DNA of 64,000 nt from Planococcus versutus (GCF_001186155.3 NZ_CP016540.2:2334001-2398000); one strand, 5' to 3'; positions 18,458-27,882 are shown, counted from the first letter of the stretch. A program made the numbers and translations. Notes: generated from the sequence alone by a model not told the origin.

Positions 18458-19780
18458 TTACTGACCTCCATTGTAAAAAGTAATCGTTTTTTTCGCTTTG
18501 TCCATCTGATGTGTAATACCATCATGAAAAAAGATGATTTTTCCATCTGGATAATCACGGGATCTGCCGACTCGTCCTGAAATTTGAATCAAAGCAGCCG
18601 CATCAAAAATTGGCTGGTCTGCCCCTATCACTGCAACTTGTACGTTAGGAATAGTAATTCCTCGTTCTAAAATAGTTGAAGTTAAGACACCCGGAATTTG
18701 ACTTTGGCGTAATTTCATCACTTTTTCTTTTCGGTTTACATCTTGAGAATGTACAGCTTCAATCAGGGGGTGAATTTTTTTAAATAGAACAATCGCATCT
18801 TCAATCAATTCAATTGTAGAAAAAAACAAAAGAAATGGCTCTTTTTTCTCTATTCTTTCATTTACCCAGTTTTCTAATTTCTTTGGGATTTTTCCTTTAG
18901 CAAAATCTTTTTCGTATCTCCATAGTGATTGAAATGTGGGAACAGGCAAAGAATGACCATGAAATCGCTTAAATAGTTTTGAGACGTTAACCACTTGCTT
19001 CAATAATTGATCTGAAGGTGTTGCAGAAACATAAACCGTCGACGCATTATTTTTCTTTGCCTTTAAAACCGCTCTTTTTAGTGCTTCATCGTAAGAATAT
19101 GGAAAGGCATCTGCTTCATCAATAATCATGACGTCAAAAGCTTTGTTAAATCGATATAGTTGATGTGTGGTAGCAACAACAAGCTGTGCAAAACCAGTTT
19201 CTTCTGGTGAATCTCCATACAAACTGTGAATGATGGTTTCTGGAAATACAGTACGTAATCGCGGGGTGAGCTCTAAAACAACATCTGTTCTAGGCGCAGC
19301 AATACAAACACGCTGACCATTTTTCAACGCAGCAAAAATAGCAGGAAACAGCAACTCAGTTTTTCCCGCTCCACAAACTGCATAAACGATATGGTCTTTT
19401 TTTTGTAAAATGCTTTTTTGAACTTGTTGAGAAGCTCGTTCTTGTTGAGGAGTAAGTTGTCCATTCCAGCTAAACGAATGGTTTTGAAGTGGAATCGTTG
19501 AGGTGAGCGCCCAAGTAATCAATTCTGTACAAGAACTGATGCGCCCCATTTTTATGCAATGGCGACAATAAAAACAGTTTTTTTGACAAGCCGCACAAAA
19601 AAAGGAAATAATCTTTTGAGGAGATTTTTCAAGACAGCGAACACATTGCTTTTCTTTCGTAATGCCTAAGCTCACGCTTACGGCACCTAACTGTATTGCG
19701 TGATCTACTAGCTCGTTAGGAAAAGGGACAAAATTCCTAAGCCATATTCTGCCGACTAAAAACGCTTCGACTTGCTTCAT
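18458..19780 (-). CDS. comFA: Competence DNA helicase/translocase ComFA
   Basis: A 440-residue DEAD-box superfamily 2 ATPase that pulls transforming DNA across the membrane. An N-terminal zinc finger cluster (CVRC..CAAC..CFYC..C, about residues 45-85) is followed by Walker A AVCGAGKTE, IIDEADAF, YVSATPS and the C-terminal QISGRVGRS motif VI. The ATG at 19780 follows AAAGGTGG; an upstream ATG at 19834 would overlap the DegV gene. It is cotranscribed with comFC. Confidence 0.95.
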   Translation of the reverse strand: MKQVEAFLVGRIWLRNFVPFPNELVDHAIQLGAVSVSLGITKEKQCVRCLEKSPQKIISFFCAACQKNCFYCRHCIKMGRISSCTELITWALTSTIPLQNHSFSWNGQLTPQQERASQQVQKSILQKKDHIVYAVCGAGKTELLFPAIFAALKNGQRVCIAAPRTDVVLELTPRLRTVFPETIIHSLYGDSPEETGFAQLVVATTHQLYRFNKAFDVMIIDEADAFPYSYDEALKRAVLKAKKNNASTVYVSATPSDQLLKQVVNVSKLFKRFHGHSLPVPTFQSLWRYEKDFAKGKIPKKLENWVNERIEKKEPFLLFFSTIELIEDAIVLFKKIHPLIEAVHSQDVNRKEKVMKLRQSQIPGVLTSTILERGITIPNVQVAVIGADQPIFDAAALIQISGRVGRSRDYPDGKIIFFHDGITHQMDKAKKTITFYNGGQ

Positions 19781-19818
19781 CTTCAACCACCTTTCTATAG
19801 AAAAAAGTCTCAGTAGGT

Positions 19819-20652
19819 TTATTTTTTTACCCAACCAAGACCCATTGCACCTTCTCCTAAATGAGTTCCAATAACCGGACCAAAAAATGAAATTTCAAAG
19901 TCTACTTGTGGATACATCTCTTTTAGCTGTTCTTGCCATTGCTGTGCTTCTTCTAATCGATTCGCGTGAATAATGGTTGCTTGCAACTGATCCCCACTTT
20001 TAATGTCAGCATGTAACAACTCGACAATTCGACTCATCGCTTTTTTTCGCGTTCGAATTTTTTCAAATGGCACAATGACTTTGTCTTCAAAATACAAAAT
20101 CGGTTTAATTTGCAGGATGCCTCCGACTAACGCTTGTGCACTGGACAGTCTACCTCCACGCTGTAAATGGTTTAAGTCCTCAACCATGAAATACGCACGA
20201 AGTGTTTTTTTCATTTCGTTTAACTCAACTAAAATGGTTTGAGCATCTGCTCCTGCTTGAGCCATTTCTGCTGCTTTCACAGTATAAAATCCCTGTAACG
20301 AGCAAGTTAGTTCGGAATCAAAAGCATATACTTTTACTCCATCGACTAATTCAGCAGCTTGTTGTGAACCTGCATAAGTTCCACTAATGCCACTCGATAA
20401 ATGAATTGAAATAATCTCATCGTGTTGTGCAGAAAGTTCGCTGTACAATTCAATAAATTCACCTAATGGCGGCTGTGATGTTTTCGGAAATTCTTCTCTA
20501 GCTTTCCGATAAAACTCTTCTTGAGTCAACTCTGCTTCTTTAAATGATTCCATACCAAACGTTACTTGTAATGAAATCATATGAATATCCAGTATTTTTT
20601 GTGTTTCTGTTGATAAATAAGATGTACTATCTGTTACAATGGCTGTTTTCAT
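19819..20652 (-). CDS. DegV family fatty-acid-binding protein (FakB type)
   Basis: A 277-residue DegV protein. Family features are AIVTDSTSYLS at the N-terminus, HLSSGISGTY and LNHLQRGGRLS, which line the fatty acid pocket. In Firmicutes such proteins present fatty acids to the kinase FakA for incorporation into phospholipid. The location between degSU and comF matches B. subtilis yviA. The gap to comFA is 38 bases, suggesting a fakB-comFA-comFC transcript. Confidence 0.9.
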   Translation of the reverse strand: MKTAIVTDSTSYLSTETQKILDIHMISLQVTFGMESFKEAELTQEEFYRKAREEFPKTSQPPLGEFIELYSELSAQHDEIISIHLSSGISGTYAGSQQAAELVDGVKVYAFDSELTCSLQGFYTVKAAEMAQAGADAQTILVELNEMKKTLRAYFMVEDLNHLQRGGRLSSAQALVGGILQIKPILYFEDKVIVPFEKIRTRKKAMSRIVELLHADIKSGDQLQATIIHANRLEEAQQWQEQLKEMYPQVDFEISFFGPVIGTHLGEGAMGLGWVKK

Positions 20653-20723
20653 CAGTAGACTAACCTCCCCCTCTCTAGTTTAGCAAAAAACGGCATAAAA
20701 AAGACATCAAATAAAATATCCTA

Positions 20724-20754
20724 ACAAAAAAACCCGCAAAAAGCGAGTTTTTTA
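20724..20754. terminator. Rho-independent terminator after lipoprotein gene
   Basis: AAAAAAACCCGC and GCGAGTTTTTTAT pair around AAAAA with one mismatch. It overlaps the stop of the minus-strand lipoprotein gene. Confidence 0.7.
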
Positions 20755-21330
20755 TTGGTTTCCAACTAAATGAACTCCACTTACTTTCCATTCGTTATTT
20801 TCTTTTTTAAATATAACCACTTGGCGTGCTGTCTGTTCAACTGCATCTTCTGAATTCGCTGCTTTCATTTTTACATTAAGTGAAGCAAAAACTTCTGCAC
20901 GATTTTCTTCATATTTTACAATCGTTTCATCGCTTGTTTCGTACACGCTATCATAAGCAGCAAATGCTTGAATTAATGCCGCTTGATCTTCTTCTCGGTC
21001 AAATCCATCTGGGTTTTCTGCGATCGTTTTCATATACCGATCAATATCTTCAGAGTTAAACGCGTCGATGTATTCTTTATAAGCTGTCAATAACTCTTTC
21101 GCTGGTTCTTCTGGAACATCCGCTGCTATAATATTGCCTTCATCATCTACTGTAAAGCCAACATCTTCTGTTTTTTCTTTCTCATCTTCAACAATGCCAT
21201 GATCTATCGCATTGTTTTCATTTGCTGCATTGCCATCTTCAACTGTATTTTCATTGACTGAAGACTCTTCGGAATCCGAGCATGCAACGAGTATCAACAT
21301 AATACCTATCACTACTAACATTTTTTTCAT
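20752..21330 (-). CDS. Predicted lipoprotein with NTF2-like domain
   Basis: A 192-residue precursor with a short lipoprotein signal (lipobox LVAC, about residue 17) and an acidic Asn/Glu-rich linker (about 18-75). The C-terminal domain of about 115 residues ends VVIFKKENNEWKVSGVHLV, a pattern usual for NTF2/SnoaL-like folds. Function unknown. AGGAGGAATGCATC precedes the ATG. No operon partner is evident; the DegV gene is 100 bases downstream behind a terminator. Confidence 0.8.
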   Translation of the reverse strand: MKKMLVVIGIMLILVACSDSEESSVNENTVEDGNAANENNAIDHGIVEDEKEKTEDVGFTVDDEGNIIAADVPEEPAKELLTAYKEYIDAFNSEDIDRYMKTIAENPDGFDREEDQAALIQAFAAYDSVYETSDETIVKYEENRAEVFASLNVKMKAANSEDAVEQTARQVVIFKKENNEWKVSGVHLVGNQ

Positions 21331-21463
21331 GATGCATTCCTCCTGCGCTTTATTTTGCCATAGGCAGATGGTGAATACAATGAAGAAACTGTGTCATCTG
21401 TTAAAACGGAATTTTTTTTAACTTTGCGTTACACTAGTATGTAGAAATAAAGGAGGCGATCCT

Positions 21464-22072
21464 ATGGAAAAACGAAACGCACGAGAGATTTTAGAACAAA
21501 AAATGAAAGAAACACGTTCACAATGGCGTTCTAAGCAACCAACTCGCTCTAAAAAATACAAATCAAGTACAGCAAAAGTAGAAAACTATGTAGTATTGGA
21601 TTTTGAAACGACTGGCTTACGTGCTGGAAGCGATAAAATCATTCAAATAGGCGCTGTTAAATATATGAATCACGAGCGTAAAGAAACCATGTATGTAATG
21701 GTCAATCCCCAGTGTTCAATTTCGAACACCATTACACGAATCACAGGAATCACTAACAGAGATGTAGAAAGCGCACCGGTTATCGAAGAAATAGCTCATG
21801 AACTCATTGCATTTATTAGTGGCTTGCCAATCATTGCACACAATGCGCCTTTTGATATGGGCTTTCTTTACGCATTAGAAGACATTACGCCTATACCAGA
21901 ATACACAGTCATTGATACAGTCAGGTTAGCAAGACGAGCTATTACGCAAACACCTAACCACAAATTAACCACATTAACCGCCTTTTTAAAACTCGAACAC
22001 AATGCACACGATGCACTAGGAGACTGTTTAGCAACAGCAGCCATCTATCAATACTGTTACGACAAGTTATAA
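21464..22072 (+). CDS. DEDDh 3'-5' exonuclease (DnaQ-like)
   Basis: A 202-residue protein with a basic N-terminal extension (about 1-38) and an exonuclease domain. The motifs are VLDFETTG (Exo I), HNAPFD (Exo II) and HDALGDC (Exo III, DEDDh type). Such stand-alone proteins resemble the PolC/DnaQ proofreading domain and could act in repair or RNA turnover. AAAGGAGGCGATCCT precedes the ATG. The frame is complete. Confidence 0.9.
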   Translation: MEKRNAREILEQKMKETRSQWRSKQPTRSKKYKSSTAKVENYVVLDFETTGLRAGSDKIIQIGAVKYMNHERKETMYVMVNPQCSISNTITRITGITNRDVESAPVIEEIAHELIAFISGLPIIAHNAPFDMGFLYALEDITPIPEYTVIDTVRLARRAITQTPNHKLTTLTAFLKLEHNAHDALGDCLATAAIYQYCYDKL

Positions 22073-22138
22073 GAATGCATAAGACAGGCTTCAACGTTTC
22101 GATAGAAGCTCAAATCACAAACTTCTAAGTCATAAAGA

Positions 22139-22176
22139 AAAGGTGTCGCTGCACTTAAGCAGCGACACCTTTTTGT
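22139..22176. terminator. Strong bidirectional terminator
   Basis: AAGGTGTCGCTGC and GCAGCGACACCTT form a 13-bp perfect stem around ACTTAA, with T-rich flanks. It separates the convergent exonuclease and degU genes. Confidence 0.88.
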
Positions 22177-22177
22177 A

Positions 22178-22852
22178 TTATCTTACTTCAACCCAACCAT
22201 TTTTGATTGCGGTTACCACTGCTTGTGTCCGATCGTTTACTTGCATTTTTTGCAAAATACTCGACACATGATTTTTTACAGTTTTTTCAGAGATAAACAA
22301 AGTTTCACCAATCACACGATTACTTTGACCGTCTGTTAACAATTGAAGAACTTCACTTTCACGTTTCGTTAAAAGATGATAAGGACGACGAATTTCAGTT
22401 TGATGGAAAGAACCTTTGTTTTCACGTTCGCTCAATCGACGAAATTCCAATACTAAGTTACGCGTGACTTTTGGATGTAAATAAGATCCACCTTTTGCGA
22501 CTACTTTAATCGCTTGAATGATCGCATCTGCATCCATCTCTTTTAGCATATAACCTAAAGCGCCTGTTTTTAGTGCATGCGTTACATAAGACTCATCGTC
22601 GTGAATAGACAGCATAATGACTTTTGCATCAGGAAATTGTTCAATCAATTCCGCTGTAGCTTCTACTCCATTTTTTTGCGGCATGTTAATATCCATTAAA
22701 ACCACATCTGGTCGATTTTCTTCGTATAATTTGACAACTTCGTTTCCATCTCCGCCTTCAGCTACCACTTCAAACGAATTTTCAAAATCTAATATTCTTT
22801 TTACACCTTCACGGAATAATTGATGATCGTCTATAATAATAATTTTCGTCAT
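22178..22852 (-). CDS. degU: Two-component response regulator DegU
   Basis: A 224-residue NarL/LuxR-type response regulator. The receiver domain ([17 protein letters not shown]; phosphoacceptor Asp in [10 protein letters not shown]; Lys in YMLKEMDA) is followed by a C-terminal LuxR helix-turn-helix ([12 protein letters not shown].. [13 protein letters not shown]). DegU controls exoenzymes, competence and motility in Bacillus. The ATG at 22852 follows GGAGGGCGACATA; the frame is open nine codons further upstream without family similarity. Confidence 0.97.
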   Translation of the reverse strand: MTKIIIIDDHQLFREGVKRILDFENSFEVVAEGGDGNEVVKLYEENRPDVVLMDINMPQKNGVEATAELIEQFPDAKVIMLSIHDDESYVTHALKTGALGYMLKEMDADAIIQAIKVVAKGGSYLHPKVTRNLVLEFRRLSERENKGSFHQTEIRRPYHLLTKRESEVLQLLTDGQSNRVIGETLFISEKTVKNHVSSILQKMQVNDRTQAVVTAIKNGWVEVR

Positions 22853-22879
22853 TATGTCGCCCTCCTCGAATACCCTCAC

Positions 22880-24025
22880 TTACATACCCTTCTTAAATGG
22901 TATATGAAACATCAACACAGTCCCATTGCCTGGTGAAGAGTTAATTAAAAAGTTGCCTTCAACCAATTCAATTCGTTCTTTCATGCCCACCAATCCGAAC
23001 GACTGATGTTTCACAATTTCTTGATCAAAACCAGTGCCGTTATCGGTTACATTAATATCTACTTGGTCTTTCAACCATTTCATTTCTACTGAAATTTCAC
23101 TCGATTTCCCGTGACGAATTGCGTTCGAAATTCCTTCTTGTACGAGTCGAAAAATAGCTGTTTCATAATTATTAGGCAATCGTTCCTCTTTTCCATTTGA
23201 TAGAAAGTTCAAACGAATGCCGTTGTTATATTCTTCAATTGTATCCATATATTTTTTTAAAGTTGGTACCAAACCTAAATCATCCAATGTCATTGGCCGC
23301 AAATCGTAAATGATTCTTCTTACTTCAGTAAGTGCTTGTCTCACCATTTCTTTTAACGCTGTAATTTCCTGAAAAGCTGAATCTGCACCTTTTTCACGAT
23401 ACGTTCTTTCAATTAAATCAGAACGAAGTAGAACATTGGCCATCATTTGAGCGGGTCCATCATGGATTTCCCTTGATAGTTTTTTTCTTTCTTCTTCTTG
23501 TGCTTCAATAATACGTAGACTGTAGTCCTGAGTCGTTTTATTTTTATCGATGGCTTCATCGACATTTTTAAAATCAGAAACTAAATAACTGCTGGCTATA
23601 TTCAATTGAGTAACCAAATTTTCAGCACGTTCAATGGTTTGCAATAAAATTTGAAGACGTCGTTGCAACTTATCTCGTTTTTGACGACATTTTTTTTCTT
23701 CACTACGATTGGAGGACAATTGGACTTGAAGTTCATTTGCCTGTTTGTAAACGTGGCTCACTTGGTTTTCAGTAAAAGAACTAAAACACTGAGATACTTC
23801 TGCTAAGCGTCTTCGCGCGGCTCGCGTTTTTTCTTCTAAAAAATCTCCTGTATTAATGATAGCTGAGATTTCTGTACGAACATCTTCTAGCTCGTTTTTC
23901 ATCTGTTCATAACTTAGACGACTTTCTTCACTAATGACGAAAATATCTTGCCTTGCCTGTTCCATTTCTGCAAGCATTGTATTAAAAATAGAATCAGGGG
24001 TTTTTCCATCAATTTTTTTTGCCAT
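22880..24025 (-). CDS. degS: Cytoplasmic sensor histidine kinase DegS
   Basis: A 381-residue kinase without transmembrane segments. The N-terminal half is a long coiled-coil sensor region (about 10-180). The dimerisation/phosphoacceptor segment is LSREIHDGPAQMMANVLLRS (His phosphorylated), and the HATPase domain includes EGISNAIRHG, DNGTGF and GLVGMKERIE. It phosphorylates DegU, encoded 27 bases downstream. Diverges from yvyE as in B. subtilis. Confidence 0.97.
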   Translation of the reverse strand: MAKKIDGKTPDSIFNTMLAEMEQARQDIFVISEESRLSYEQMKNELEDVRTEISAIINTGDFLEEKTRAARRRLAEVSQCFSSFTENQVSHVYKQANELQVQLSSNRSEEKKCRQKRDKLQRRLQILLQTIERAENLVTQLNIASSYLVSDFKNVDEAIDKNKTTQDYSLRIIEAQEEERKKLSREIHDGPAQMMANVLLRSDLIERTYREKGADSAFQEITALKEMVRQALTEVRRIIYDLRPMTLDDLGLVPTLKKYMDTIEEYNNGIRLNFLSNGKEERLPNNYETAIFRLVQEGISNAIRHGKSSEISVEMKWLKDQVDINVTDNGTGFDQEIVKHQSFGLVGMKERIELVEGNFLINSSPGNGTVLMFHIPFKKGM

Positions 24026-24180
24026 TTTAAAACCGCCTTAGCTATACTGATTAAATCTAAGTATGATGCTTGCTTCTTTATACCTTGTCGGTTGTAATAA
24101 GTATATCACTATATATGTACTAACATATTAAATATACATTACAAATTATCTGATTTCATTCTACAACAGGGGGAGTTAAA

Positions 24181-24815
24181 TTGCGAGAAAATTACATAAC
24201 TGTAGGTCAAACTAGCAATGCAGAACTAATTATCCAAAAATCTAGGTTTATTGGACATGCTGCACGAGCAGAAACCGAACAGCAGGCGATCGAGTTTATC
24301 GACTCGATTAAGCAACTTCATAAAACAGCTACACATAACTGTTCAGCCTATCTTATCGGAGAGCACGACTCTATTCAAAAAGCGAATGATGATGGAGAGC
24401 CAAGTGGAACTGCAGGATTTCCAATGCTTGAAGTGTTAAAAAAACAAAAATTAAAAGATACAGTCGTGGTGGTTACGCGCTATTACGGGGGATTAAATTA
24501 GGCAGTGGCGGCTTGATCCGCGCTTATGGAAAAGCTGTTTCAGAAGCATTGTCTGCTGCAGGTATTGTCGAAAGAAAGCTCCATCATTTAATGAAAACTT
24601 CTATTGACTATACATGGCTTGGTAAGCTTGAGAACGAAATTCGGCAGTCTACGTTTCCATTAGACCACTTGGAATATACAGAAAGCGTGAATCTTTATAT
24701 TTTTGTTCCCGTTGTAGAAGAAACCTTTTTTAGAAACTGGATCAACGAACTTACTAATGGTCAAGCTCATGTTAGTATAAAGGATAGTCAATTTCTTGAA
24801 TTCACTGTTTCGTAA
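24181..24815 (+). pseudogene. yvyE: YigZ/IMPACT family protein YvyE, frameshifted at a G5 run
   Basis: Two frames together encode a YvyE/YigZ (UPF0029 N-terminal plus C-terminal domain) protein. The first contains NDDGEPSGTAGFPML and stops after TRYYGGLN. The second begins within LIRAYGKAVSEAL. Adding one G to the run at 24487-24491 restores the family motif RYYGGIKLGSGGLIRAYG and gives 211 residues, normal for the family. The likely start is TTG at 24181 after GGGGGAG. The molecular function is unclear; IMPACT relatives affect translation control. Probably a homopolymer artefact or a recent mutation. Confidence 0.88.
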
Positions 24816-24825
24816 AATTATTTTA

Positions 24826-24854
24826 TTTACGCATTGTCGAAATAACTGTATAAT
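24826..24854 (+). promoter_or_regulatory. Probable sigma-A promoter for the LCP gene
   Basis: TTTACG, 17 bases, TATAAT. The -10 is a perfect match and the spacing is optimal. It lies about 130 bases upstream of the LytR-CpsA-Psr gene. Confidence 0.55.
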
Positions 24855-24983
24855 GTCAAAAGCATTAGAAATGAAACTTCCATTTTCAAACTTTCTAAAA
24901 GAAAACTGAACATTCTTTCAAATAATGGATTGATCCGAACTTAGTATTCGGTTGGCCCATAACCCATCGAGGAGCAACTTAAT

Positions 24984-26008
24984 ATGAACCGAAAAAACTA
25001 TCGGAAAACCAAAACTGAAAAAAAGAAAACCGTGATCAAAGTGATTGCACTCTTGGTCGTTTCTTTACTTATTTGTTTTTCTGCTTACGGGATTTATCTG
25101 GTGAAGAAAGCACAATCTGCTGTTGATACTGCTTTTGAGTCTGCAGGAAATGAAAACGAAAATGTTGAACCGCTTACGGATAATATGTCAATTTTATTTA
25201 TTGGTGTAGATGACAGCGAAGAGCGTGGACAAAGCGATGACAACATACGCTCAGATGCCCTTATACTTGCAACGTTAAACAACAAAGATAAATCTGTTAA
25301 ATTGGTAAGTATACCTCGCGATACTTATACTTACATTCCGGATAGCGGAAAAGAAGACAAAATCACCCACGCCTATGCATTTAATGGGCCGAGTTCTACA
25401 ATTGAAAGTGTTGAAGAATTATTAGACGTCCCAATCGACTACTACCTCCGTATGAATTTCGATGCATTTATTGAGGTTGTTGATGCTTTAGGGGGATTAA
25501 AGTCGAAGTTCCATACGACATTACAGAACAAGACGAAAATGATTCGCAAAACGCGATCGAACTAAAAAAAGGAATTCAGTTCTTAGATGGCAGCGAGGCA
25601 CTCGCTCTCGCTAGAACTCGTCACTATGATAATGACATCGAGCGCGGAAAACGCCAACAAATGATTTTAGAGTCCATTATGAATCGTGCTTTGTCAGTAG
25701 GTTCTATTACAAAATACGGGGATGTATTTGAAGCTGTCGGAGATAATATGAAAACCGATTTAAGTTTCCGGAATATCAGTTCATTGTTTGAATATGCAAA
25801 AAACGGAAAGCCAGATGTAGAAACCATTACACTTGATGGGTACGATGATATGTCAACAGGTATTTACTATTGGAAACTAAAAGAAGAATCTCTAATGGAA
25901 ATACAAGATGTCTTAAAAAGTCATCTTGGTATGAAATCTGATACCTCAAACTTAACTCGTAACGAGACCATCATTGAATCATATAAAGACAACAAACCAC
26001 CACAATGA
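24984..26008 (+). pseudogene. LytR-CpsA-Psr (LCP) wall polymer ligase, frameshifted at a G5 run
   Basis: LCP enzymes attach teichoic acid and other polymers to peptidoglycan. The first frame has an N-terminal membrane anchor (about residues 17-40), MSILFIGVDD and LVSIPRDTYTYIP, then diverges after VVDALGG. The second frame supplies LDGSEALALARTRHYDNDIERG with the conserved arginines. Restoring one G in the run at 25491-25495 yields GGIKVEVPYDITEQDEN and a 341-residue protein, normal for TagT/U/V. Synteny between yvyE and tagO indicates the TagV (YvhJ) orthologue. It may be intact in the organism. Confidence 0.9.
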
Positions 26009-26023
26009 ACACTGTGGTGGTTT
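25994..26023 (+). terminator. Rho-independent terminator after LCP gene
   Basis: AAACCACCACA and TGTGGTGGTTT pair around ATGAACAC. The stop codon TGA is in the loop. Confidence 0.7.
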
Positions 26024-26054
26024 GTCTCTCTTCTTTTGTTTATATAGTTATAAC

Positions 26055-26104
26055 TAAAAAAAGATTGAACTTAAAGCGCGATGCTTTAAGTTCAATCTTT
26101 TCAT
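26055..26104 (-). terminator. Rho-independent terminator after tagO
   Basis: AAAGATTGAACTTAAAGC and its complement form an 18-bp perfect stem around GCGAT. On the minus strand it is followed by TTTTTTT. It abuts the tagO stop codon. Confidence 0.88.
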
Positions 26105-27176
26105 TTGCCGATTAGTCGAACTAGATTTAAAAGTGGACGATAATTTTTGCCTGCCAACCCAACTACTTCTACGAAAAGTTCAATTGCTAGTAACATAACT
26201 CCAATTAACAAAAGTCCTCCCCATAAAGTTGCTTGAGAGAATAAGAGCGCAGCAAGACCGAACAAAGCAGCAATTCCATAAATAATTAAAACAGTTTGCT
26301 GATGAGAAAAACCAATGTTTAGCAAACAGTGATGCAAATGAGATTTGTCTGCCTCTGAGATTGATTTCTTTTCACGAACACGACGAACAATCGCGAAAAA
26401 CGTATCTGAAATTGGGACACCTAACATGATAATCGGGATAATTAACGCCACAACCGTAACGTTTTTAAAGCCCATCAAAGCCAATACCGAAATCATAAAT
26501 CCAAGGAACAACGCTCCTGTATCACCCATAAATATTTTTGCAGGATGAAAATTGTAAACCAAAAAACCGGAAGTACTTGCAGCTAACAATGCAGCCATCG
26601 ACATAACATAGACGTCACCCATTATGAATGCCATCGCCGCCAATGTTAATAAGGCGACCGTGGATACACCCGCTGCTAATCCATCGAGACCATCAATTAA
26701 ATTAATAGCATTTGTTATTCCGACAATCCATAAGATAGTCAAGGGAATACTAAAATAACCAAAATCCAGTACACCACCAAATGGTAAATTAATGAAGGAA
26801 ATTTCAAGCCCCCACCAACTACAACAATTCCAGCAGCTACTAGTTGACCAACTAATTTTGCTTTGGCGCTTATTTCGTAAATATCATCTAGTACACCCGT
26901 AATAATAATCAACAAAGCACCGATAATAATCGCAGTTTCAATTGGAATATATGAAGCTTCAATAGCATTAGATATAGGATCCTGAGGTTGAAATATAAAA
27001 TATGCGATCAAAAATGAACCAAATATGGCCAATCCGCCTAATCGTGGCATGATTCTCGCATGAACTTTTCGGTAATTTGGTCGGTCAACTGCTCCTACAC
27101 GAAAAGCAATGCGTTTGACAATCGGCGTTAAAGCAACCGAAGCAATAAATGCCAAGACCATCATGAGGTATAGCAT
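26101..27176 (-). pseudogene. tagO: Undecaprenyl-phosphate GlcNAc-1-phosphate transferase TagO, frameshifted at a G5 run
   Basis: TagO starts wall teichoic acid synthesis by moving GlcNAc-1-P to undecaprenyl phosphate in the membrane. The first frame (start 27176 after AAGGAGGGAAGAT) has PKVHARIMPRLGG-like RKVHARIMPRLGG, DDIYEISAKAK and many transmembrane segments. It leaves frame after VVGGGL. The second frame has NAINLIDGLDGLAAG, FMGDTGALFLGF and HLHHCLLNIG, the catalytic family motifs. One extra G at the C5 run 26809-26813 (G on the coding strand) joins them into 358 codons, the length of B. subtilis TagO. Loss of TagO would abolish teichoic acid, so an artefact is likely. Confidence 0.92.
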
Positions 27177-27209
27177 ATCTTCCCTCCTTAAAATAACTTT
27201 CATACACAC

Positions 27210-27515
27210 GTATTTATTGATATTATAGCATGTCTACATAGGAAATACAGAGAAACCACCTATAATTAGAAGTTCTATGCATAAATGACGATGCTTTTTC
27301 TATAAAGTTTCTTTTTTAGGCACTGCTTTTAACCTCTCTCTTTCCGAATCGATATCGATTGTCAGCAGCGCTTCGCTTCAAAAGATAGACTTCCACTATA
27401 AGATACAGTTTTTTTATTGTGTTATAAGTAAATATACTTACTTTATCTTCGCTTATGTGATATATTGAATATAATATAGTGAATTTTCCATAATTTTATT
27501 AGGAGTGGAAACCGA
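27210..27515. other. Intergenic region, tagO to LRV/HEAT-like gene
   Basis: About 300 AT-rich bases between divergent genes. It contains the palindrome AATCGATATCGATT (about 27344-27357) and a TATAAT-like hexamer near 27472 that may serve the plus-strand gene. I see no coding frame or RNA gene in it. Confidence 0.4.
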
Positions 27516-27803
27516 ATGGATGAAACCTTGCAAGTCTATTCAACAAAAAAGGACTGGACACCTTGGGATGAAGCTGCTGTATTGAAAATGGATCAACGTG
27601 CTCGTGCAGACTTAGCGAAAATGATTAATTGTAAGGGCTTACTTATTGATTTATCTATGGATCAGCATGCTGAAGTAAGATTTGGTGTTGCCAAAAACAT
27701 CCATACCCCCCTTCAGACACTAGAAAGATTGAGCACAGAAGAATTATGCATTACTGTTAAAAACACAGCCAAGCAAACTTTGTCGAGTCTTTCATTTACT
27801 TAG
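27516..27803 (+). CDS. Small LRV/HEAT-like repeat protein
   Basis: A 95-residue cytoplasmic protein. The C-terminal half (LLIDLSMDQHAEVRFGVAKN.. TPLQTLERLSTEELCITVKN) has the spacing of leucine-rich-variant/HEAT-like repeats (L..D....VR..VA.N..TP...LE.L). No catalytic motif is visible and the function is unknown. AGGAGTGGAAACCGA precedes the ATG. Includes an intact C6 run at 27706-27711, so the assembly does contain at least one six-base C run. Confidence 0.6.
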   Translation: MDETLQVYSTKKDWTPWDEAAVLKMDQRARADLAKMINCKGLLIDLSMDQHAEVRFGVAKNIHTPLQTLERLSTEELCITVKNTAKQTLSSLSFT

Positions 27804-27820
27804 CAGATTATTTTTAATAT

Positions 27821-27846
27821 GTTTAACTTCTGATTTATTAGGCTAT
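27821..27846 (+). promoter_or_regulatory. Sigma-B promoter for csbD-like gene
   Basis: GTTTAA, 14 bases, GGCTAT, 36 bases before the csbD-like ATG. The -35 matches the sigma-B consensus exactly and the -10 differs at one base from GGGTAT. CsbD is a known sigma-B regulon member in B. subtilis. Confidence 0.75.
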
Positions 27847-27882
27847 TGTATGAATAACTAAAATTTAAAGGAGGAATCAGTA

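Noticed and set aside
24181..26742. Separate small genes for the two halves of yvyE, the LCP gene and tagO
   Set aside because: Each pair of halves covers one family end to end and is joined by restoring one G, so they are single interrupted genes.
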